A model generated the notes under the pieces. That model was not told where the DNA came from, did no database searches, and saw only the letters and a list, made by a program, of their open reading frames with translations. DNA of 64,000 nucleotides from Jacaranda mimosifolia (taxonomy: Eukaryota > Streptophyta > Magnoliopsida > Lamiales > Bignoniaceae): the NCBI GenBank assembly GCA_018894105.1, contig CM032129.1:33373468-33437467 (forward strand), given 5' to 3'. Both the position numbers and the translations under genes were made by a program. Position 1 is the stretch's first letter, and every line of letters starts with the position of its first letter. Of this stretch, positions 20,589 to 32,000 are shown one piece after another.

Positions 20589-22958
20589 TCAGCCGGATTC
20601 ATTTTCTGTAAGCTGCATGAAATTGACACCCCTGTTCATCAGATGTGACAATTTCAATGGTCAGAACTCAGAACCATCGGAGAATGAATTTTCTTTAATG
20701 TTTACCATTTGCATTAATTGTTATGCTGGAGAAAGAAATGTATAACTAATAGAAAATTGATATAATTGATTCATTTGAAAGAGCACTAATAGTAAAATTT
20801 TTCTCCATGCATTTAAGCATCGGGAAAATAAAAACTTACCTCAACTGTGCGAGGTCCAGCAGGAAGAGCAGGAACAATGGAACTCCAAAGAGCCGGATCT
20901 GTTATGGACTCAATGTTATTGTAGTCGGTAAGAAGAAGACTAGATAGAAGAGGGGTCAATGGATACACATTCCTCTGAATAGGTAATCCTCTGCTTATCC
21001 CAAATGGAACACCAAGTTTCTCATTTCCATCTTCATGGCATGATTTCTCAACAGTCTTCCCGATGCCAATTTTGCCAATGTTGTTTTTGTTTTTATTCTC
21101 ATTCTTCTCTTTCTTTTTCAAGGTTTTCTCTTGAAGGTTCTTGTATGCTGCTGACTGCAACAATATGCTCGTCACAGATATTGTTTTCTGATTTATTTTT
21201 TCCGAAAACACACCTAAACGTGGCATTTCATAAGGTTCAGTGGGCTGGATTGACCATTCAGGACCTTTAAGTTCACTAGCAATGTCTTCAGCAAGTTTTG
21301 CTTCGTGTAATGCTTTTGAACGGGAATCAGTCTGATTAGATTTATACGTCCCCCACCATTTGATATAATTCGTCAAATCTAGCTTCATATCTGTGCAATA
21401 ACTACCAGTATATTCACTTCCTGCAGTTGCTTCACCTGCACCTAACATAGGCCGGCACATGATTCATAAAGAAAAACCAAAAAAAGAAAAAAGAAAAGAA
21501 AAGGAGAAGATCCATGGCAGAAAGTCATATTTCTGTTGAGCATAAATTCCAATGTGTGCCAGATTCAAGCTCGTGCTCACCACAGAGTCCGCTGTTAATG
21601 TAGTCAGTTCCAGGCACCCGACCAAATTGTGAATCCCGTCGACTAGGATGATAGATAGGAAAAAATTTATAGGACCAGATCATAAAAAAGCCAAAGTTTA
21701 GGTATATAATTATTCAAGCATCAAGAACCAAAAATTGGCATCTCTTGACAAGGTGGATGAAACTATACCTGGAAAGCGGACGATATTTGGACATAGCCCT
21801 CGAGAAACCACTACCCTTTCTGCCAAAAACAAGGTTGTTAGAACTAAGATTTGTTCATGAATGAGACAGAATAGCAAACTATATACTACCTCCGAAGTGA
21901 TGCAAGATAATGCTCCCTTGAGACATTTTGCATTTCCTCAAGGTCCCTTGTATAATCTGTCACCTGCATAGCTCCATTAGGCAAACAAAAAGGAAAATCA
22001 AATGGATGCAATAAATTGACCAATCACCAAATGGAAAATTTACTCAGAAACATCTTACAGGAAAATTGAGGAGCGTTCCAGGGCCCCAATATTTCAGAGC
22101 GGCAAGATCGTAGGCTCTTGCTGCAGCTTCCTCATCATCATATGCACCTGAAGCCATTTTCAGAAAAAGATCGACCAAATTGTCAAGCCACTGATTCTAT
22201 TTATGCTTCAAGAAATAAATTCATGACCAAATTAACTACTTACCCAAGTAAACTGTCCAGATCAACCATGCCCCAACATCGATTTCAGATGAATAAGAAA
22301 AAGAAACAAGGGAAACATGAAACTGATTAGATACTTGAGTTACGCAATCAAAATTCAGATTACCATCGATTATAGATGTGCTAAGAGGAAAAAGTTCCAC
22401 CTTGTTTTCCCTTCTTATTTTGGTTTTGATTCCAGGTACTTTTATCCCATAGATGTGCTTCATAGCGACCAGTCCATCGATGCCTACTCACATGAAACAG
22501 AAGCACAATCAGATAATGTTTTCAAGTAAGACAACAGGATCGCCTATATATAGCGCCTTACGCATCAAAGGCTTTCCCTTGCTCCGACAACTAGCATATC
22601 AACTCTAATGCTCAAATTTTTTAGAACTAAATTTAAGTTCTTTTACTCAAACAGCATAAGATCCGAACTTGCAACAACAACATACGATCAATAAAATTCA
22701 ATGCACATCATATGTTTGACGGGGAATTCACCTGGTGACGCCTCGATAAATGGAGCTGCGCTTGCCGGCCGTGCGGGGGGGCATTTTGCTGATGCGGTCT
22801 TTTGCCGTGCATGCTCTCTCTTTCTTTGCCTTCTTTAATCCTCGGCACAGTGAAAGCTGATCACCGTCGATCAACGGCATCGGCGCTTCCCCACAATCTC
22901 CGCCTCCGCCGCCGGCTTCTTCGGCTTTGTCTGCATGCTCCGAGGAAGATGAAGCCAT
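20589..22958 (-). CDS. AP2-like transcription factor (WRI1-related, At2g41710 type)
   Basis: Nine minus-strand exons join in frame: 22958-22732, 22483-22401, 22252-22244 (9 nt), 22147-22059, 21963-21890, 21819-21769, 21642-21581, 21435-20840 and 20612-20589, giving 404 aa. It has a basic region ([15 protein letters not shown]), then a full AP2/ERF DNA-binding domain from [12 protein letters not shown] through [16 protein letters not shown] to [13 protein letters not shown]. The 9-nt micro-exon encodes VYL, a hallmark of AP2-subfamily genes. A second AP2 repeat is only vestigial ([32 protein letters not shown]). The C-terminus has a Lys/Asn-rich stretch and [17 protein letters not shown]. All introns are GT-AG. 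The short last exon (TENESG then stop) is the least certain. Nuclear regulator; targets unknown. Confidence 0.9.
22244..22252 (-). other. 9-nt micro-exon (VYL) of the AP2-like gene
   Basis: On the minus strand GGACAG|TTTACTTGG|GTAAGTAG gives a 9-nt exon with clean AG and GT borders. Its insertion restores the AP2 motif between KGKQ and GAYDD and keeps the phase. A gene finder with a minimum exon length would miss it. Confidence 0.93.
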
Positions 22959-23374
22959 GACTACAATCCTTGATAGAGAGAAATTAAAGTGATCATAAGA
23001 GTGAAAGTAAGTGTGTGTGGAGTGGGTGAATTTCGCTCAGAATGTGGGATATCAACAGCCAAATGACGGAAATATCCTTGAAGTTTTTGTTGAACTATTT
23101 TTGTCGGGGGTTGAGAAGGTTCGTTGGAGATCCTTAAAATGGTACCAACGGGCCAACGGCTACGTGGAAGAATAAGGGCTCTTTTGTACTTTTATCTGTT
23201 TGGAAACTGTTGCAGCCACGATTCATGATGTGCTCGACAGTCACACACCTTGCATGATGATGTGCTGGAATTTTGTCATCATTGCCCTTTTAGGTATTTC
23301 AATCTGGCCAAGCCCACAAGATCCAACGGCCCAAATGCAATGGTTGATTTTTAAAGATAATTACGAACATTAAT
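22959..23374. other. Promoter side of the AP2-like gene
   Basis: Non-coding upstream sequence of the minus-strand gene. No distinct TATA box could be chosen. Confidence 0.4.
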
Positions 23375-23386
23375 AAAGTTGGAAAT

Positions 23387-23484
23387 ATCTAGTGGCTTGC
23401 AACCTAAATGACATTAGTCTCTTCTATTATGTGGAAGATCTAGTATTCGACCTGAATATGCGCCATTTCTCTTTAAAAAAAACA
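23387..23484 (+). mobile_element. tRNA-related SINE copy with perfect 12-bp TSD
   Basis: A 98-bp insert is flanked by AAAGTTGGAAAT at 23375-23386 and 23485-23496. It shares AGTGGCTTG, GTCTCTTCTATTATGTGGAAG and a decayed TCGACCTGAATATGCG region with the other copies, and ends in an A-rich tail. Confidence 0.85.
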
Positions 23485-23613
23485 AAAGTTGGAAATCACA
23501 AATAGATAGATATAACACAAGAGCACATGTGTAATTTTGTCTTGTAAGCACGAGTGCAGCTTTTATAAGTTATGCATGTAAATATCATGCTTTTGGTACA
23601 TTTATGATCAATA

Positions 23614-24123
23614 TGGTTAGAGTCTCACACCGCTGAAATAAATGAATAGACTCACTAGCCATACTCATAACATTCCAAAAAGATCAGCTACAATGCAGAA
23701 CAATTACTATTTTCAGTCTTACTCTAACACCACTACAACGATTCCCATTCATTCATGAACGGGCTTGACGACAATGATTGTCACCTGGTTGATTCTATAC
23801 TAGCCTAACCCTGGGCCCTTTATATATAGTTTTGAACAATTCTTACCTATTGAACTAGCTTTGGGGGTGAGTTAAGCCTAATGTTCATTTTTCAACATGA
23901 TATCAAAGCTACTCATTCTTAATGTTGGGCTATTCGGTGTTGTTAGTAGACTTATTTCATGTTATTCCCCGCTCCAAATGTTCATTTCTAGGCGTGTGCG
24001 TGGTGTGTTAGAGTTTCACATTGGTGAAATAAATGAATAGTGCTATATATATGGGTTTTGGACAATCATTATCTCTTGAGCTAACTTTTAGAGAGAGTTA
24101 GGTCAAAGGTCCATTTCTCAACA
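23614..24123 (+). mobile_element. TRIM-like miniature LTR retrotransposon
   Basis: Two related terminal repeats share GTTAGAGTyTCACA, TGAAATAAATGAATAG, GAACTAGCTTT/GAGCTAACTTT and end in CAACA. The left is 23614-23897 and contains about 165 bp of extra sequence; the right is 24006-24123. Immediately after the left LTR, TGATATCAAAGC (23898 on) resembles the initiator-tRNA-Met primer-binding site TGGTATCAGAGC. The internal part is only about 108 bp with no coding capacity. The small size and primer-binding site fit a TRIM. No TSD is visible, so the insertion is old. Confidence 0.7.
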
Positions 24124-24998
24124 AACTCTATTGAAGTTTCAAAGGCGAGGTTGGTGGATGCTGGATAAGGGGAATACTTCATTGTTTTGTTCCTTTCTAG
24201 GCATTTTGGATCATCTATTCTATTCCCTATTTCATCTCATATTTCAACTTGTTGTATTTATGTCAAGTGCATCTGATTCTCAATCAAATATTTTTATAAA
24301 AAAATATTCAATACACATGTAATATTTTCATGAAATGGAATAGAATATTAAATAGAGAATGTAATAGAAGATTTAAACTGCTTTGTAGGTCATGCCAATT
24401 GAATTAAATTAAACAAAATAAGGGATTTCAAATGATCAATCGTGTAGGATTTTCATATTTTGGTGATCCCTTTGATTTTTTGAATACCCAAGCCCATGAA
24501 AAGGGCATGTTTCATAATTAAACAAGCATCATGCTTGAATATACATACCGCTTAATAAAAGAAACATACCTTATCATAGACATTTTATAAATTTTTGAAC
24601 ACTTTCTATGATATATATCTTTCTTATCATCTCAACCAAATATCTTATTTTTAAAATAAAATTAATATTTATAAACCTATAAAATATTTTATTAACTATG
24701 AGAATTTATTAAATTGTTTAAATAAATTAATTAAACACTCTCAAATTAAAAAAGTCCGATGAAAGTGATTACCTATAAGCAAAATTTAACGTTTAAATGG
24801 TGAAAGAAATCTTGGTTAATACATGCACAAGTATTTCAATTTGTGTTTGTTTTATCGTTGGAAATAAAATAGTACCTAGGTTGATCATATGTGTGTGGAA
24901 GGAAATACTTGGCGTTATTTGCGTCCATTTGAAAATTCCCATTCATCACTTTATTCTAGTGCCTACTCATACTTGATATAGCACCCAAATCCCCCATA

Positions 24999-25035
<37 letters not shown>

Positions 25036-25069
25036 AGTATTCTACTTGAAGGGGCGGGCCGGGGAAGCG
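24124..25069. other. Non-coding spacer with (CA)15
   Basis: AT-rich sequence without a supported gene. A (CA)15 microsatellite lies at 25001-25030, 40 bp upstream of the small ORF at 25070. Confidence 0.5.
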
Positions 25070-25156
25070 ATGGAATTGGTTATAGTGATATCTTTGCCGT
25101 TGCTAATCCTTTTGATAATTCTTGTGGTGGCGTGTTGTTTGTTTTGCAGGAGCTGA
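25070..25156 (+). CDS. Candidate 28-residue hydrophobic peptide
   Basis: ATG at 25070 opens a frame to TGA at 25154-25156. The peptide is one likely membrane segment (ELVIVISLPLLILLIILVVA) ending CCLFCRS, with a GC-rich leader just upstream. I do not recognise a family. The alternative is serious: the pyrimidine-rich run ending TTGTTTGTTTTGCAG is a good splice acceptor, so the frame may be intron sequence. An open frame in another register continues to 25481. Confidence 0.25.
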   Translation: MELVIVISLPLLILLIILVVACCLFCRS

Positions 25157-26457
25157 GGGTAGGCAACAAGCAGACACCGGCGGCCGCTCTGTTAGATCCA
25201 GCCCGTGTTCGTCTGCCGTATATTTTAAATTTGAAAAAAGGAATACATTTAAAAGGCAGTTTTTGCTAATTAGCTGTTTTTCTTTTCGTCTGGCAGTTTC
25301 GTCAACTCAACGGATCGAGGTTTATTTGTGGTCTGATCTTGATGAAATTTTAGTAGGATATTCAGTAGTCGTAGAGTTTCAATCTGAACGATGGAGATCT
25401 GATTTGAAGTACCAGAAGTCTGTGTTTTGTGGGTGGATAGGCGCAGTTTTTCCTGGCGGTTTTCATCAAATTAACCGATAGAGGAACGTCTATAGTCTGA
25501 TCATTCTGAAACTTTGGTAGAATGTTAGAGATATGATTTGGAGAATCGGATATCATGGTTTTGTGATCGAAACAGTTGTTACTACATGCTGTGAGATCTT
25601 TTGTAAATTTGCTTTTAAATCTTTGTGATTCTTGCTTATATGTTTAGAATTCATTTGCTCTATCTAAGTTTGTGAGTATATTGTAGATACTGGCTTGCAG
25701 AGAGTACTGCGTTTAATTTGGTCCTCTTGGTGTGCTATAAATTTTCAGATATTTTGCAATCTCATCATTTGTTCTGCTCACCATCTCATAATTAGTTCAT
25801 TCAGGTCCGGATTATGATTTTGGATGATTAATTCTCATAAAGATTGCAGTTGGGCTGGCCCTCAAAGCTGCTTATAATGGAGTGAGTAAATGATGAAATA
25901 GCAATTAAACGGAAGATTTAATCTAATTATTACTATGGTTAACCAAAAGTTTACGAATCTTTGTATGATTGATATTTGGGACTGTGTATAAGCCTGCATT
26001 AGAATTGCAGATACAATTAAGAAAGGACCATGTTAAGATCACAGTCTTCTTGGAGTTGGTCTTAGTAAAACCTTAATTGTTCTCGCCTCCTTGTGTTTTG
26101 GATATTGGCTATTATCGGTTTAATTTCAATGCCCATTTTATCCACTCAATATGTATACTCAATTTTCCACTTGTGGAGGCAACACGATTATTGTGCCTAG
26201 ATTGAAGGGAGGAGTATCTGAAAAACACAAAACAAAACTCTCACATCCAATCACAACTATCCATCTCAGCCCCCTCTCACTCAATCCCACCTTATCCTCC
26301 TACACGACCACTAAATGTTAAGCTCCAAAATCTGAAAACCATCTCTCCAAGCTCCACACTTCCCTCCTCATCTCCCTCACCGCCCCTTTTTCCCCTTTCC
26401 ATTGTCTCAAAACTAAAACTAAAACAAGAAAGCCCAGGAAGAAAAAGAGCAATAAAA
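25157..26457. other. Non-coding region upstream of PSAF
   Basis: No supported gene. The last 200 bp are C-rich. CCTTATCC (26290-26297, GATAAG on the other strand) resembles an I-box of light-responsive promoters; this is weak evidence. Confidence 0.35.
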
Positions 26458-27225
26458 ATGTCACTCACAATTCCCACAAATCTCTCCAAACCCGTTTCAA
26501 CACCAAAGGTGGGCACTCAATTTGCCACAAAATCAAGGGATGCCACCATAGTTTGCCAAGCAAATTCTTCTAATCAATTAACTTCAGATCAATCTTCTTC
26601 TTCTCAACTCAAGGCATTTTCTGCAGCACTTGCTATCTCATCCATCATTCTATCCGCCCCTGTGCTGCCAGCATCAGCCGACATATCCGGGCTGATCCCA
26701 TGCAAAGTCCAAGCAGTTTTCCAAGCGCGAGAAGCAGGAGATCAAGAAGCTAGAGTCTTTCCTCAAGCTCTATGCCCCCGACAGTGCTCCAGCTCTCGCC
26801 ATCAAGGCCACCATTGAGAAAACCAAGCGCAGGTAATATATACCAAACGCCTCTTTTATGGATCATATATGTTTTCATCATCATCAATGCTAAAAGATCT
26901 TTGCTGATGATTCAGGTTTGAGAATTATGGGAAGCAAGGCCTGTTATGTGGGTCCGACGGGCTGCCTCACTTGATTGTAAGCGGTGACCAGAGACACTGG
27001 GGCGAGTTCATTACTCCAGGGATTCTGTTCTTGTACATTGCTGGATGGATCGGGTGGGTTGGCAGAAGCTATTTGATCGCAATCAGGGATGACAAGAAAC
27101 CGACGCAGAAGGAGATTATCATCGACATTCCATTGGCCAACAGGCTTGTCTGGAGAGGCTTCAGCTGGCCTGTTGCTGCCTATAGAGAGTACTTGAATGG
27201 GGAGCTTATTGACCCCAATGTCTAA
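26458..27225 (+). CDS. PSAF: Photosystem I subunit III (PsaF), with apparent 2-nt frameshift
   Basis: Exons 26458-26832 and 26916-27225. PsaF is the nuclear-encoded PSI subunit that docks plastocyanin on the lumen side. A bipartite transit peptide ends near [10 protein letters not shown], before the mature start DISGLIPCK. After TGCAAAG at 26707 the family frame continues at +2: TCCAAGCAGTTT encodes SKQF, then [18 protein letters not shown]. Exon 1 is 375 nt, but exon 2 starts with a single completing base, so the phases only agree if two bases (an AG of an expected GAG codon) are missing. Exon 2 is intact: [20 protein letters not shown], then the membrane segment [15 protein letters not shown] and the C-terminus NGELIDPNV. 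As written, exon 1 translates out of frame from residue 84 and stops at codon 120. Sequence error or true pseudogene cannot be decided here. Confidence 0.9.
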
Positions 27226-28243
27226 GTCTAATTCTTGTAAATTTTACCAAATTGAAGCCCCTCACCCTTTGTGGTTGCTCGTATCATCGCCTTGTTGCCT
27301 TTAATTTCTGTTTCTTTTTGCGACATTGTTAGTAGAGGGAATCACAGAATTTTTACAGCTTAAAGAAGCGTGCGGAGTCCTGGTATTAATTAAGGTGTCA
27401 CTATTCAAGTTTGAGAACTAATCCCACATTTTTCTAAAAAGAAAAGAGTGATGAAATTTGTTTTGGTCACAAATTTTGTTCAACTTACAAGATGAATGAA
27501 GAAAATAAGTTGCCTAACTCATAACTACTGAAACAAGATAAACACATGAGATGAAAAAATCCAAAACAAGACTTCTGAAAGTGATTCAAAGTCCATTTAA
27601 TTATCCCGCTTTTAGTTCGGCTTTTCTTGGAAACGGACTATCAAATATCTTGTTTGTATTCTTGAATTTGAAATTCGAATGGAATGGTTCATTGTCAAAA
27701 GTCACGCTATCAGCTCTTTGAATTTCTCAAAATATTTTTAATTTGTATAGAGATATCCAAATATGATAAATATCTAAATTTCTGATAGATAAAATCGTTG
27801 TAATAATTGAAGTGCCGTAGATAACTTTTACATATAATTATTTACAAATGTTCTAGTACCATAAATATGTGATCCCATTCAAGAATGTATTATTTATACA
27901 ATTATAGTATTCCAATATAACAAGAAATTTATAAATATACTATTCCAAAGTTCATAGCAATATTGAAAATATACGTATATATTTCGATCATATAATTTAT
28001 AAATACTTGTGAAAGGGTTTTAAGTAGTTGGAGTATTTTGCAGCACAAGGCTTATATTAGCATAATTTATAAATTACTATACTTTGAAAAATATTATAAG
28101 CTAAATGTAGCGAATGGCCATTGCACCCCTACTCCTACAACACTCTTTCACGACATCCATTCCTTTGGGACTGAATTGAATAAAATAAAAAGTTTGGGGG
28201 ATGTTTCCACATAAATCAAAAGTTTCAGTCCTAAATCGATACC
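27226..28243. other. Non-coding spacer after PSAF
   Basis: AT-rich sequence with no supported gene or clear repeat termini. Confidence 0.5.
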
Positions 28244-28250
28244 ATGAAAT

Positions 28251-28922
28251 TAGGGCTGTCAACAGGTCGGATTTGGATCGGATCTGTCATATCCGAATCC
28301 GACCCGAAATCCGATAGGATATTTGTTAATCAGTATAATATCCGAATCCGATGGATATCCGAAATCCGGTTAAAAAATCCGATCCGATTTCATTTTTTTT
28401 CTTTCTTGTTTTTTCCTTTTAAATTTCATAAAAATATTGTATTTATAAAGTAAATATATGTCATATTTGAATTTTTAACAACTTTTATTATATATTAGTC
28501 AAAAAGTTAAATATTTGAATATTAAACTCCTTTTTCACATTATATTAATGTATAGATAAACTATTATATGTTATTATATTTGATATTTTATCAATATCCC
28601 TCTTATTTTTTAGGTTAAAACTCAATATTAATAGTATAATATAGATGTTAATATAGATATTAGGTCAATATAATATATAGATTTTATTTTAAAATATTAT
28701 TAATATTATATATAAGAGTATTAATTTAATAAAAAATATTAAAGTTCGGATTCGGATCTTTAACGGATCGAATTGCTTAATTTCATATCCGATCCACTTA
28801 TTTCGGATTTTGAATATTTATAATCGGATCTAATCCATCGAATATTTTAATCAGATAAAAATTCTAAAATTCGGATCGAATTCAGATCAAATTCGGACTA
28901 AAATTCGATCCATTGACAGCCC
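28251..28922. mobile_element. hAT-like non-autonomous element with GATCCGA-type subterminal repeats
   Basis: Termini TAGGGCTGTCAA and TTGACAGCCC are inverted repeats. Flanks CATGAAAT (28243-28250) and GATGAAAT (28923-28930) are an 8-bp TSD with one mismatch. About 150 bp at each end is packed with ATCCGAATCCGA/TCGGATT motifs in both orientations; the centre is AT-rich. No transposase frame. The element ends 114 bp before the ATG of the HAD-like gene. Confidence 0.78.
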
Positions 28923-29036
28923 GATGAAATGATATTTATGATACTATTTAACTATGATCTTGAGTTCAAGAATATCTTGTTCCTTCTTGGCAACAGTGTC
29001 AGCAAATCCACAACAGGAAAATCGGATAGTCATCCC

Positions 29037-32000
29037 ATGGAAGCCGCTCCATGCCCGATGTTATACACACTTAGCTTTTGCGGCGGCGCCACCACCACCA
29101 CCACTACACACGCCGCTAGTACTGCAAAATTGTACTACCACGTATCCGGCAAGCGTTTATGTAGTAATTCTTTACTCGTTTCCCCAAGAAATTGTCATTG
29201 TTACAGTTTCGGCAGAAAAATCAAGAACGGTTTCCAATCTAATCGGTTTATTGGTAATGCCTCCTCAAGAAATACTACTGAAAGTAACCCATCTCAGAAA
29301 TTTGCCGTTCTTCTTGAAGTTGAAGGGTCTGTATTTTTCACCTTTCCAGTCTAGTTATTTTCTTTAATTCACTCTGTGTATCCTGCAATCTTTTAATTAT
29401 GTTTTCACTGATTTCAGCACGGACTCGGGCTAGTTTGTCTATGTTTCTTTACTTAAAATTCCGTGCATATCTTAGCCTTCGTGTTTTCAGCATGGAATAT
29501 TCAAGTTCTTTTCTAAGTTGACTTTTCTGCAATTTGTATTAGATTCTTTTGGATTGGTAGAAGCAAGCTAACTAAAAGAAAAGGAAGTAGCTTTTTGGAG
29601 TTCTCAAGTATGACAATTTATTTAAGGGCCTGAGTCTTGGTTGGAACAATTTTTATGCCGTTGGTGGCATGGAGTTGGGGAGATGGATTTGCAGTCAAAT
29701 GAAACACAGAATTTGAATTAGAGTGGATTATATTTCATGAACGCCAATTGCCATATTGTAGCTTATACTTCCAAAAATAGGTCCAGTGGTCTTAAGTACA
29801 ACATAATTTCATCATGTTGCGGACCAGAAGAGAATATGAATGTGGTGAAACATCTAATTAGGGGACCTTCTTGTTTCTTGATGAATTTTGTTTACTAATC
29901 TTTTTGATTTTATTCTTTAGTTTATTTCTTCTTGCCGACGCTATATGACCAACCTTTGATGTTATTCTAGGATATTATTTACCTCTGTCTTTTGCTTCCT
30001 TATGGTTGCTTACAAAATGTTATATCTTCTTATTGGTGCGGCATTAAATCCCTGTTGTTTGATGCTAATAACTTTCTTTACTTCAGGGTTTTAATGGATG
30101 TGTATCGCTTAGGCAATCGCCAAGCTTTTAATGTAGGTGCGAGATATGCCTCATGTTTATATTTTATTCTAACTTAGACTTACTATTTTATCTTGTTGAT
30201 CTTGATTGACTTTCTTTAATGATGAGTCTTACATGACTTCATTTGACAATTTCAGCATTTAGAAAGCTTGGATTAGACTGTGCGAATTGGACTGAACCAG
30301 TTTATATAGACCTTGTAAGGTGCGTAGATTTATCAAATGCTTATAAGATTGGTTATTTAAGTTTATGTTTATTCTCATAATATGATTCTATTTGCTGCAT
30401 GCTTACTCAGCCATTTTTTAAGCCATACCCAGCTATTAGTCATTGAAATCAAGGTTATGCCACATAAACAAAGGAGTGAATATCTCAGATCCCATTAAAC
30501 TATAAATTAGCGTAAATAATCCTTTTGCTTGTCAACATTGAAATCTACCTTATATTCGTTAGTTCTGGCTCTGCTATGGCATAACTTGAATAGTTTCACT
30601 TAGATGTTTCAGTAAGCAAGTTCTTTATATTCTGTTGTCCTATTCTTTTCATTTTTGTTGGATTATAGAGAAATTGAGAAAAGAATGGGGCTGCACAAAA
30701 GAAACCTTAGGCCACTGATCAAAGATGCTGCTTGAATCACTACCATGAGAACTTATGTTTGTTCTGTTCAGAATTTTAATGATGCTTTTACCTGAAGGCT
30801 TCAATGCCTCAACTTTAAATGACCTAACCAGGACTGAGCTTCAAAATATTTTTCATAAGAAAGCTGATATTTAGTGTTGTGATTCCGCTAGCTTTAGAAA
30901 CAAAAGAAATCTAAGTGATCCGTACTTCTTTTGCTTTCTTCATCAACTCTTTACAATTTCCTTTTTACTTAATTTTTTTTTCCATTCAATACTTTTTATA
31001 AGTGATGAAAATTAATGCAACAAATGGAAAAGACAAAAGGTTGATTATGTCACTTCGTACTGCATCTGCTTTTTTCCAAGTATATCAATTACTTGTTCTT
31101 GTTTGACCTGCATAAACACTAGAATTAAAGCATGTCCATTTACTAAAGAGGGAGTTCCTAACATCTTTAACACTCCATTCCTATGAGCACTGCATCATAA
31201 ATTTATAATCTTGTTCCTTGGTGCTCAGGAAAAGTGCTGGTGATGAGGAACGGATGTTAATTTTGTATTTTAACAGGGTGAGTTCCTTTGTTTATCTTTA
31301 GGCACATCCAAATGTGACTGATTTTGCTCCATTTATAGTATTAGCCTTTCGTGGCTTTAATCTAATGGATGAATTGCTCTTGTGGCAGATTGGTTGGCCC
31401 ACCTCACTTGCCACAAGTGAGAAGGGGAGTTTTATGAAAAATGTTCTCAAAGAGAAGGTATTAGTAAAATCTATTTTGGCTGCATTTGAATTTTTTTTTT
31501 CATTTCTTTTTCTTTAAGATCAATAACCTAAACAGCACTGATGTCTATCATATCCTTCTTTCATGTCACTCGCGCCTGATGCCAGTGGCAATTTGTTCTG
31601 GCATAAATTGCAAAATGTTGTTATTATATAGGTCACATTTGCTCTAATGAAACTTGTATCTGTATTTTTGTTTGTATATTACTTACATGTACTTGAGTTC
31701 TTTATCATTATTATTATATATATTTAGTTTTTGGAGGCAGGCAATACCTTGACCTTTAGAGGTTAGATAATTTTGGTCTTGCATCCACGCCTGGAATTCT
31801 TTGCTCAGTGCCTGTCTTTTAGAAATCTCTACGTACAATTATCAGGATGATTGCATCTGTATTTTCTAGTTGTCTGAATACTGCAGCTAAAATTATCTTT
31901 ATTATAGCTGCTGTCCAGCAGAAATGGGTGTCATAATGCCAGCCTGATGGTTCCATCTGGGAATTACTGCATTTTTTCTCATCTTTTGATGTTTGCCTTA

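Noticed and set aside
25122..25481. 119-codon plus-strand frame before PSAF
   Set aside because: It opens only from TTG, has no recognisable domain, and its sequence looks like untranslated or intronic DNA.
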